From: Yes71-27 sp040758635
GTDB taxonomy: Bacteria > Bacillota > Desulfotomaculia > Desulfotomaculales > Ammonificaceae
Direction: 5' to 3'
Length of the DNA: 64,000 nt
Assembly (NCBI GenBank): GCA_040758635.1
Contig: JBFLVI010000002.1
Location: 1-64,000, forward strand
A program made the position numbers and the translations under genes. The first letter of the stretch is position 1; every line of letters begins with the position of its first letter. The notes below the pieces were generated by a model. It was not told the origin of the DNA and did no database searches. It saw only the letters and a list, made by a program, of their open reading frames with translations. Below are positions 24,032-30,365 of the stretch, piece by piece.

Positions 24032-24400
24032 TTAACTGTTGATGATAATACCGGGCAAAGGGGTAGTTTCGTCACAGGCCTTCTTGACCTGTTCGACTTG
24101 CTTGCGAACCTTGTTTATCGCAAATACAGCCGTTTCAATAGCCATGTCTATCAGCTCAACGGGTATATCTTTGTAACCAAGTTCCAGCAATATTTCCTGA
24201 ATCATTGCAAAAGCAATAGCTTTTTTTTCTTCACCTGTTTTGGCACGGTACTGCTGTTCAACGGCCTGAACTGCTTTCTCCGCGATATTTAAAATAGTCA
24301 GGAAGCGACTACGCTTAAAACGAGCGTTGAGATAAACATAGGTGACAGCTAACACAGCAACCGCGACACAAATATAGAGATAAGTATAGTCGGACATCAA
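24032..24400 (-). CDS. LLH-type phage holin
   Basis: This small membrane protein (122 residues) would form lesions in the cell membrane for lysis. One N-terminal membrane segment (YLYICVAVAVLAVTYVYLNA, about 7-27) is followed by a long amphipathic domain. Its pattern AEKAVQAVEQQYRAKTGEEK and a C-terminal MAIETAVFAINKV match the phage holin LLH family. The start is TTG-ATG at 24400/24397; no good ribosome-binding site lies close upstream because the mobile element ends about 20 bases before it. The original site seems to be stranded beyond the element (see findings). Confidence 0.8.
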   Translation of the reverse strand: MMSDYTYLYICVAVAVLAVTYVYLNARFKRSRFLTILNIAEKAVQAVEQQYRAKTGEEKKAIAFAMIQEILLELGYKDIPVELIDMAIETAVFAINKVRKQVEQVKKACDETTPLPGIIINS

Positions 24401-24420
24401 GTAGCTTTCGCCGCAGGATT

Positions 24421-24443
24421 CCTCCGACTTCAGTCAGGGGAGG
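24421..24443. repeat. Right-end hairpin of the isrB element
   Basis: An imperfect palindrome around GACTTCAGTC flanked by CCTCC and GGAGG; nearly the same 23 bases occur at 25,780-25,802. Such end hairpins are the substrate of TnpA-family transposases. Confidence 0.75.
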
Positions 24444-24462
24444 AATGCGGCTTTCCCTCCTT

Positions 24463-25530
24463 TCAGATAATTTTCTCCCACAAAATATTTCCCGACCGCC
24501 TCAGCAATCTCACTTTCGACGGCACAAACTGTCCAATGCGCTTTCTCCGGGCATCCATTATGCCCACCAGAGGAGTCTTCTCCGTCGGCAGCCCGCACAC
24601 CCAGCCGCGGTAGGTTTTACCCCCTCTCTTCGCCTCCACATAGTCGCCTTTCCGGAAGAAGCCGCCGTTTGCAGTCCCGCCGAAAAGGGGCCTTACACCG
24701 CCCTCCTGGAAATTCTGCCGGTGCAGGCTCCTCCTGACAAATTCAGGCCGCCGCAAGATGTAAAACGGTACCCTTTCGTCCGGTTCGCACCCTGCTAAAC
24801 CCAAAAGCATGGCTACCGCATCGTTGACGTGCGATTCAGGAGTTAATGCGTCTTTCCGGGAAGTCTTCTTTAAATCGGCTTCCTCCCGCCAGAGTTTGGT
24901 CTGCCAACCCTCTACCAGAACAAGAGTACCCAGTTTCCGGAGTTCCCGGTAATAATACCTCTTCCCAATTTCCACGGTAGAAAAGTACTTTCCCCACCGC
25001 TTGTTATAGTGGTCGAATTTCACGTCCTCAACAATGAAACACTTTATCGGAAACAGTTTGCACGGTTCCCGGACTATCGCCAGCCGGAACAACACTTTCG
25101 CCAGCTGGCTGGGTGCTATCCAGTCGGGACCGGGACTCCTGGGGCGCCACGGCCTCCTCCTGGTTTTTCGGTAGCGCCTCGCACGGCGGAGATTCCTACG
25201 AGCATCCATCTTCCCGTGAACTTCTTCCGGCATTACCGCCATCAGGCGAAGCTGGACGTACTTGCAGGCCAGGGCAAAACCATCATACTTTGAGCCAGGG
25301 TCGTTGGCTAAAATGAAATGCTGGTTTGCGTTGTACTCAGACGTTATCTCGATGGTTAGCTGAATGTAAAACAGCCCCAGCTTGCTCCACCTGGGTTCAG
25401 CCTTGCCGGAATTAAGCAGCTTTTTCGCCTTCGAAGGTTTACAGGGCATCAGCGGCCTGTCATCTCTTGAAATAACAGGTATCCGGTCGTTGAAATACAA
25501 TGCGCACGCTTTCTTGACTTCTTTTCCCAC
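24463..25530 (-). CDS. isrB: IsrB, RNA-guided RuvC nickase (HNH-less IscB relative)
   Basis: The 355-residue product has an N-terminal PLMP domain with the motif itself at 26-29 (RPLMPCKPSKAKKLL). RuvC-I has Asp77 in NDPGSKYDGFALA, then an Arg-rich bridge helix at about 108-131 (MDARRNLRRARRYRKTRRRP). RuvC-II has Glu168 in FIVEDVKFD and RuvC-III has His234 and Asp237 in SHVNDAVAM. Only 66 residues separate RuvC-II from RuvC-III, so there is no HNH domain; this distinguishes IsrB from IscB and Cas9. The C-terminal about 100 residues (GGFFRKGDYVEAKRGGKTYR, SKVRLLRRSG) fit the omega-RNA/TAM-interacting part. The family length (about 350) and known IsrB from Desulfovirgula agree. GTG 25530 has AGGGGG upstream. 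All RuvC residues are intact, so it may be active. Confidence 0.9.
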   Translation of the reverse strand: MGKEVKKACALYFNDRIPVISRDDRPLMPCKPSKAKKLLNSGKAEPRWSKLGLFYIQLTIEITSEYNANQHFILANDPGSKYDGFALACKYVQLRLMAVMPEEVHGKMDARRNLRRARRYRKTRRRPWRPRSPGPDWIAPSQLAKVLFRLAIVREPCKLFPIKCFIVEDVKFDHYNKRWGKYFSTVEIGKRYYYRELRKLGTLVLVEGWQTKLWREEADLKKTSRKDALTPESHVNDAVAMLLGLAGCEPDERVPFYILRRPEFVRRSLHRQNFQEGGVRPLFGGTANGGFFRKGDYVEAKRGGKTYRGWVCGLPTEKTPLVGIMDARRKRIGQFVPSKVRLLRRSGNILWEKII

Positions 25531-25800
25531 GAAACATTCCCCCTTTCGGAGGGCCGATTGCGGCCCCGAAGGTTACGGTCGCTTCGACGCTGCCCGGAGG
25601 ACTTGGGCACGATTCCAACCGTGCTTATGGTTCTGACCTTCAGCGGTTCGGCCGTAGCTGTCCGAGACTAGCGAAACATCCCGGGCTACTTCTCAGCCCT
25701 CCGGCGCGCCTGCCCCGGGTGGGAGCCATCATAGTCAGCCGTTGCCCCCGGTCCCGCCAGACCAGGCCCCCAACCCAAGCCTCTGACTTCAGTCAGGGGT
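25531..25800 (-). ncRNA. Probable omega-RNA of IsrB
   Basis: The DNA upstream of isrB on the same strand has no gene but many stems: CTGACTGAAGTCAG at the element end, GCACG/CGTGC, GTCG/CGAC, and a nested stem CCTTCGG-GGCCG-CAAT-CGGCC-CCGAAAGG just before isrB. In IscB/IsrB systems the omega-RNA is encoded here, with its guide at the 5' end made from DNA just outside the element, here bases above about 25,803. The last stem overlaps the isrB ribosome-binding site. Exact 5' and 3' ends cannot be read. Confidence 0.7.
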
Positions 25801-25802
25801 GG
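25780..25802. repeat. Left-end hairpin of the isrB element
   Basis: CTGACTTCAGTCAG is a perfect palindromic core with a two-base loop; the 23-base unit matches the right-end copy at 24,421-24,443 with two differences. On the - strand it forms the first stem of the omega-RNA scaffold. Confidence 0.75.
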
Positions 25803-25816
25803 TTGACAACACTCCC

Positions 25817-26323
25817 CTAACTTTTACTTCTGAATTTTTCTTGAAACACCCACAGGCGGGGATGCAAATACACTTCGCTGACCCCAGCAGACAGCCTGGT
25901 ATAGCTTTTAGCAAGAGCAGAAAGGAGACAAACACTGAAGACCAGCTCGAGTAGAAATTTCACCGCAGCAACGCCATAAGGCAGTCTCATCAGAAGCACA
26001 AGGCTGCCGACATAAACGAGGTGCACTAATACCACCGCTAAATAAGTGTTAAAACGAAGGGTGCGCGTAAAGAAAACTGCAAAAACGCCGACCAAAGCCG
26101 AGGCATAATAAACACCGGGCGCAAAAACGGACTGCAGGAGCATCCAACACAGACCGGGGAACAGGGCTGTGCCGGCAGAGCCAAACATGGCAATAAAAAT
26201 CACCACCGTGATGCCAACGTCCAGGTAGTGCCCTCCTCCCAGGGGTATGTAGGAGAGGCGCGTAACGCTGAGCAAAACAAGCATCAATAAACCAAGCAAA
26301 TAGTTACATAACCTTTGTGTCAT
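25817..26323 (-). CDS. Polytopic membrane protein of the lysis region
   Basis: The 168-residue product has about five hydrophobic helices (LLGLLMLVLLSVTRLSYIPL, VGITVVIFIAMFGSAGTALF, LVGVFAVFFTRTLRF, AVVLVHLVYVGSLVLLM, FLLELVFSVCLLSALAK). It directly follows the holin-4-like gene and has no known family name that I can give. It may help lysis or be a superinfection-exclusion protein. Its stop codon and a following GGGGAGTG are right at the edge of the isrB element, so the element's guide RNA would be drawn from the end of this gene. Confidence 0.65.
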   Translation of the reverse strand: MTQRLCNYLLGLLMLVLLSVTRLSYIPLGGGHYLDVGITVVIFIAMFGSAGTALFPGLCWMLLQSVFAPGVYYASALVGVFAVFFTRTLRFNTYLAVVLVHLVYVGSLVLLMRLPYGVAAVKFLLELVFSVCLLSALAKSYTRLSAGVSEVYLHPRLWVFQEKFRSKS

Positions 26324-26325
26324 GG

Positions 26326-26769
26326 TTATTTTTCACCCTCGCCTTCCACTGGTTCCGTCAGCGTGGGCAGATTGCTCCGAAAAATATCGCGGTAGGCCTG
26401 CGCAAGAGCCTTAGCCAAATTCGGGTAACCCAAAAGGCTTAGGTTTTTAAAAGCAGAGACCAACTCTAACCCAGCAAGCGCTATCAAGCACAACCAGCGA
26501 GCCGTATGCGGCAGCTCAGCAATCTGGTCAAACGCGTTGAAAAGAGCAATGGCCAGCAAGTAAAAGCCAATTTTTCCCGTTAACTTCTTTAGGAAAACAG
26601 AATACTTGAATTGGGCACACCTCATAGAAACTACCAGTCCCAGCGCCGTGTCGGCTATAATAAGGAAAATGAGATAATAGAACTGGTAAGTTATATCCCC
26701 TAGAGCGTAAAACAAAAGGGCCTTTAGGCCGAGGACGACGGTATCGGTAACGGATTCAAATCTAAGCAA
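26326..26769 (-). CDS. Phage holin, holin-4 (toxin-secretion/phage lysis) type
   Basis: The 147-residue product has three membrane segments (LLFYALGDITYQFYYLIFLI, IGFYLLAIALFNAF, WLCLIALAGLELVSAFKNL) with the family pattern DxxLGLVxSM ... F.S.VFLKKLTGKIGFYLL ... ALAGLELVSAFKNLSLLG. This matches the holin-4 family of Firmicute phages. The charged tail ends in PVEGEGEK. The start is TTG 26769 with AGGAGGGTG upstream. It would let the amidase reach the wall. Confidence 0.82.
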   Translation of the reverse strand: MLRFESVTDTVVLGLKALLFYALGDITYQFYYLIFLIIADTALGLVVSMRCAQFKYSVFLKKLTGKIGFYLLAIALFNAFDQIAELPHTARWLCLIALAGLELVSAFKNLSLLGYPNLAKALAQAYRDIFRSNLPTLTEPVEGEGEK

Positions 26770-26770
26770 T

Positions 26771-26902
26771 TTATTTCGTCACCCTCCTATAAAGCAACCT
26801 TGGAACCTTATCCTCACATGATTGCCGGCACTTAAAACACAAGTAGTCGAACCAAAGACACCAGTAAGCCAGCCCGTAATTCTCATCGGGTGGCTGATGC
26901 AT
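26771..26902 (-). CDS. Short Cys-rich protein (43 aa)
   Basis: This short frame starts at ATG 26902 with GGGGGTGA about 11 bases upstream and ends one base before the TTG start of the holin. It encodes MHQPPDENYGLAYWCLWFDY followed by LCFKCRQSCEDK and a basic tail. Aromatic residues and a CxxCxxxC pattern suggest a compact metal-binding or membrane-surface peptide. It fills the gap between the tail genes and the holin precisely, which supports it being real. Confidence 0.5.
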   Translation of the reverse strand: MHQPPDENYGLAYWCLWFDYLCFKCRQSCEDKVPRLLYRRVTK

Positions 26903-26919
26903 CTTAAAAAATTCACCCC

Positions 26920-28071
26920 CTACACCTGCTTTATTTCAAGAGCCACTTTGCTTAAAGCCGGAGTGGTCCCGTTCTGGTCTTTCTTGAGTACTGTGCGTAC
27001 CCACACTTTATTCGCCGGGATGCTACGCCAGTCTGCAAGATAAGTTAGAGTACCGTCACTTTCCTCTTTATATAATTCAAAAGTAAAAAACGAAGTCGGC
27101 CGCTCATATCCATCGACAGACAGCTGTGAAAGACAGCCAGCATTCGCAAAATAATGCTTTACTCTAACAACCGTGGTAAGCGGCATTATCTCAAAACATG
27201 AGAGTACAACGCCAGCGTCTTCATACTCCTGGTAAAAAATATTGAAGTAACGCCCCCCGAAAACGAACACATCCCTATTGTTTTCGGTCTGGGCAAAAGA
27301 CTGACGGAGTGAAATATTAAAATTGGTTGCCTCAATAACAGGAAAACACCAGCAAACCGGAGTAATCTTTTCCAGTGGCACAAAACCAGGCACCTGCTGC
27401 CAGCCGCTTCTTAAGGCACAGCCAAGGTCGGTGACCCACAGAGTATAAAGCGGGTGCGGGTAAAAAGTAATGAGGTTGACGCGATAGTCGCTTAAGAAGC
27501 TTGACGAGAGTGAGACTTGAACGGAAATCTCCTCGGCGGCAGGCGCCGTTCCCGCGGGATAAGAAAGGCAATAGCGCCAAAAGCGTTTTTCGGGGTCAAC
27601 AAGGTAGAGAGGGTCATCGCCCTCAACAAAGGGTGCCTGCCCCCCGCCCACTAAAACCTTCGTATCGGGCGCAACAAAGGCGCGCCTATTGAAAATGTCA
27701 TAATTGTATGCCCTCGGGACAGGCGTGCCTTTGAGCGGAAGGGTAACAACGTTGTGCGTCTTATCTATATAAGCTCGGGGAGTGCTGTCAGCCGCGTCCT
27801 GTGCGGAGTTTGGGTACTGTACGGTCATCTCCCGCGCCTGTACCGCAAGCTGATTGCCTAACTGAAGGGAATCGATATGCCCCCTGAGAGCGGTAATCTC
27901 GGTCTGCAGGTAGCGTACAGCCCTTTCAAGCTCGGCCTTCCCGTCATAAACCTGCTGGTATAATCCATGCAGGTCGTAAAAGACATCGTCCACAAATCTA
28001 TTAAAGGTGTTCGATGAAAGCGGGCCGCGGTACCGCGGGCGGTCGCGGCTGGAAGTGATGGGCTGAAGCAC
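26920..28071 (-). CDS. Tail-associated structural protein, unknown
   Basis: The 383-residue product has an N-terminal helical part (NRFVDDVFYDLHGLYQQVYD, AVRYLQTEITALRGHIDSLQ), like the trimerising region of a tail protein. A beta-rich remainder (about 130-383) follows, with no recognised domain. GTG 28071 has GGGAGG upstream, inside the end of the kelch gene. It is the last gene of the adhesin cluster, next to lysis genes. Confidence 0.65.
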   Translation of the reverse strand: MLQPITSSRDRPRYRGPLSSNTFNRFVDDVFYDLHGLYQQVYDGKAELERAVRYLQTEITALRGHIDSLQLGNQLAVQAREMTVQYPNSAQDAADSTPRAYIDKTHNVVTLPLKGTPVPRAYNYDIFNRRAFVAPDTKVLVGGGQAPFVEGDDPLYLVDPEKRFWRYCLSYPAGTAPAAEEISVQVSLSSSFLSDYRVNLITFYPHPLYTLWVTDLGCALRSGWQQVPGFVPLEKITPVCWCFPVIEATNFNISLRQSFAQTENNRDVFVFGGRYFNIFYQEYEDAGVVLSCFEIMPLTTVVRVKHYFANAGCLSQLSVDGYERPTSFFTFELYKEESDGTLTYLADWRSIPANKVWVRTVLKKDQNGTTPALSKVALEIKQV

Positions 28072-28073
28072 TA

Positions 28074-29918
28074 CTATAACCTCCCGGCAATCTCAGATAA
28101 GGCTTCAAAAAGCTTACTGTATAAGTCTTCAAGCGCAGCATTATTGACGCTAGCACGGTTACTAAGGAGAGAAAGGTCGGCCGCTGCCTCGTCGCAGATA
28201 GCGTTAAAGCCGTGCGAGTCGGTAGTCGCCCTGTAGTAAGCCATGCGCTTCCTCATGCATGGCACAGCGTCAATCCTGGCGGCTGCCACGTGTGGCCAGA
28301 CCACCGTCTGTCTGGCGTCGTGGAGAATGGCACAAGGATTGGAGTAAAGACAACGAACTTTCGTGTCAAAAAATACCTCGCCCTGAGTAAATACCGCCTC
28401 TTTAAGCTTCTGCTCGGTATCGAACAGCGACGTTTTAGTTAACTCGGAAGCATCGCGCACCAAATTCTTAACATCAAAAAAGGCAGAGCCTGCGTTAAAA
28501 GGAACCTCGACTGTCTGCACAGTATCGAAGAAAATTTCATCGTTCAGCTCCGGCACATAAACAACTTGTTTCGTGTCGAATAAAGCAGTGAGGCCTGTCT
28601 CAAGCGGGTTATTGACAATCTGTGCCGTGTCAAACAAGGATGTCAGTCTTTGAAAAACCGGAACATAAACGGCTTGCTCGGTATCGTAGAATCGTGTCAA
28701 ACCGCGTGTAATGGGGTCCACCAGCTCTGCTACCACGACATTCGAAGGCGCGCCGTCGCCAAGCTCGTTGACCCCAACCACCCGGTAGTAATATGTCTGA
28801 TAAGGCAAATCGGCATCTATATAAGAGAGTGCGCTGACCGTAGCTATAGTGCTAAAAGATATGCCGTCCGTGGAGCGCTGGACCTTATACGAGAGCGCAG
28901 TACTGACTTCCGTCCAGTTCAGGGTTACCGTCCTGTCCTGGTTATTGACCGTGGCGGAAAGTACGGGCGCTTCAGGAGGGGTAGCATCGACAAAAAGCCT
29001 GTAAATTTCGGTTACTGCGCCCGGGCTACTCTTAATCCACCCACCAAAGAGGTAAATATTATTATCCCCTCCAAGAGCCACGCCCATTGAAGTTATATTC
29101 TGAGGCATGTAACCCACAACGGACACAGATTTCGTATTGGGGTCAAACTCAATTATTTCGTTTGTCGCGTCAGTGCCGGTATAGCCGCCGAATACATAAA
29201 TCTTCCCGTTGGGATGAGCGACAGGCCTGGCACCCCGCCTCGCGCTAGGCAAATCAGCTACAACCACGGAGGTGTTATTTGAAGGATTAAACTCTATAAT
29301 TTGCTTGTGAAGAAGGGTACCAGCTCCACCACCGAACAGATATATCCTGCCGTTGGCGGCATATGCTGCGCCAGAATGAGAAAAATAGGAAATAGGCAAA
29401 GTTGCAATCGGAGAAGAAGTATAATACCCGGAAGCGGGCTCGTAATAATAAACCTTGCTGTCGCAAAATAAATATATCCTGCCCGAAGGGACTACAGCAG
29501 CACAGGTCCAGGTACCTGTATAACCGGCGCCAACATCCACCCAAGGAGTGGAACTATACGGAAGCGTCATTACAACAGAATAATCGACGGGGTTGATTTT
29601 GCGCCCTTCCGAAACTACAGGATTTGCAAATCCGGGGACTGTACATAAGGGTCCACCGGCGCTGAAAGCGTGAACCCAGCCATCTGCCGCGCTATAACCA
29701 CCAAAAGGGCCATCTAGACCCTGGTCCGGTATGCTGCCAACGCCCTGAAGGGCGACAGTCCAGGGATTAAACTCGTATATATACTGAGATTTTTGCCAAG
29801 CGCCACCAACGAGCCACTGTCCCCACACAAGCATAATTCTGCCGTTACTTAATCTAGTAGCCAATACCGTATGTGACGGATACGGCAGGTCGGCAATTTT
29901 CCTAACTATAATGGCCAT
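28074..29918 (-). CDS. Kelch-FN3 tail adhesin with FDT repeats
   Basis: The 614-residue product divides into three parts. Residues 1 to about 310 form six kelch-like blades (for example NGRIYLFGGGAG, NGKIYVFGGYTG, NNIYLFGGW). Next is one fibronectin type III domain (about 315-400, PEAPVLSATVNNQDRTVTLN). Then come eight units of 16-18 residues built on [FY]-[FYH]-D-T-x-Q (DTEQAVYVP, DTAQIVNNP, DTKQVVYVP and so on). The C-terminal 80 residues are helical. No signal peptide. The product is most likely a host-binding tail fibre or side protein. ATG 29918 has GGGAGTG upstream. Kelch and FN3 are protein- and sugar-binding scaffolds; the ligand cannot be read. Confidence 0.8.
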   Translation of the reverse strand: MAIIVRKIADLPYPSHTVLATRLSNGRIMLVWGQWLVGGAWQKSQYIYEFNPWTVALQGVGSIPDQGLDGPFGGYSAADGWVHAFSAGGPLCTVPGFANPVVSEGRKINPVDYSVVMTLPYSSTPWVDVGAGYTGTWTCAAVVPSGRIYLFCDSKVYYYEPASGYYTSSPIATLPISYFSHSGAAYAANGRIYLFGGGAGTLLHKQIIEFNPSNNTSVVVADLPSARRGARPVAHPNGKIYVFGGYTGTDATNEIIEFDPNTKSVSVVGYMPQNITSMGVALGGDNNIYLFGGWIKSSPGAVTEIYRLFVDATPPEAPVLSATVNNQDRTVTLNWTEVSTALSYKVQRSTDGISFSTIATVSALSYIDADLPYQTYYYRVVGVNELGDGAPSNVVVAELVDPITRGLTRFYDTEQAVYVPVFQRLTSLFDTAQIVNNPLETGLTALFDTKQVVYVPELNDEIFFDTVQTVEVPFNAGSAFFDVKNLVRDASELTKTSLFDTEQKLKEAVFTQGEVFFDTKVRCLYSNPCAILHDARQTVVWPHVAAARIDAVPCMRKRMAYYRATTDSHGFNAICDEAAADLSLLSNRASVNNAALEDLYSKLFEALSEIAGRL

Positions 29919-29939
29919 CTAAGCACTCCCAAACCGAGC

Positions 29940-30353
29940 CTAGGCGTTCAAATCAAGTTCATCATAAGTAAGTCTAAGCTTTACGTCGGTATAAGTCCCT
30001 GCCGAAGTGGTACTCGGCGGCTGGACCTTAACTTCAATCGCGTTCGAGTTGGTAAGTACCGTGCCGACTGCAAGCGAGGCAAGCCAAGTGGTATCACCCA
30101 CGAACCTGAAGGTAAACCAACTCGTGGAAGCGCCAGCCGCGGGGTCTGTGTCGCTGGCATCCAAGACCACGTTGTAATATTCGTAATTGGTCGGGTCATC
30201 GTTCACGACGCGCACCTTGACTACGGCAACATCGCGGCCGTCGCCCAGATTCATCCAATGGGTAGTCTGGAGCGGCAACGTCATATCCCCGGTAGAAACG
30301 TACTGGCCAGTGGGGTTGCCGTTGGCATCGAGGAATTCTAGTTTTAAGGCCAC
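29940..30353 (-). CDS. Small beta-rich tail protein
   Basis: The 137-residue product is almost all beta strand (TTHWMNLGDGRDVAVVKVRV, TDVKLRLTYDELDLNA) and looks like a single Ig- or jelly-roll-type domain. GTG 30353 has GGAGG upstream. It probably decorates or connects tail fibres in this cluster; no family recognised. Confidence 0.68.
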   Translation of the reverse strand: MALKLEFLDANGNPTGQYVSTGDMTLPLQTTHWMNLGDGRDVAVVKVRVVNDDPTNYEYYNVVLDASDTDPAAGASTSWFTFRFVGDTTWLASLAVGTVLTNSNAIEVKVQPPSTTSAGTYTDVKLRLTYDELDLNA

Positions 30354-30365
30354 AAAGAAACCTCC

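Larger units (their letters stand above)
24405..25805 (-). mobile_element. IS200/IS605-like non-autonomous element carrying isrB and omega-RNA
   Basis: About 1.4 kb, read on the - strand. It has similar subterminal hairpins at both ends in the same orientation (25,780-25,802 and 24,421-24,443; 21 of 23 bases equal), one isrB gene, and about 270 bases of highly structured DNA before it. No TnpA transposase is inside, so it must be moved in trans. There is no target duplication that I can see, as expected for single-strand IS200/IS605 transposition. Exact ends are uncertain by some 10-15 bases. It sits in the lysis gene cluster. Confidence 0.75.

Noticed and set aside
24463..25530. TnpB or a small Cas9/IscB instead of IsrB
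   Set aside because: The PLMP motif and RuvC order exclude TnpB; the short 66-residue gap between RuvC-II and RuvC-III leaves no room for an HNH domain, so it is neither IscB nor Cas9.
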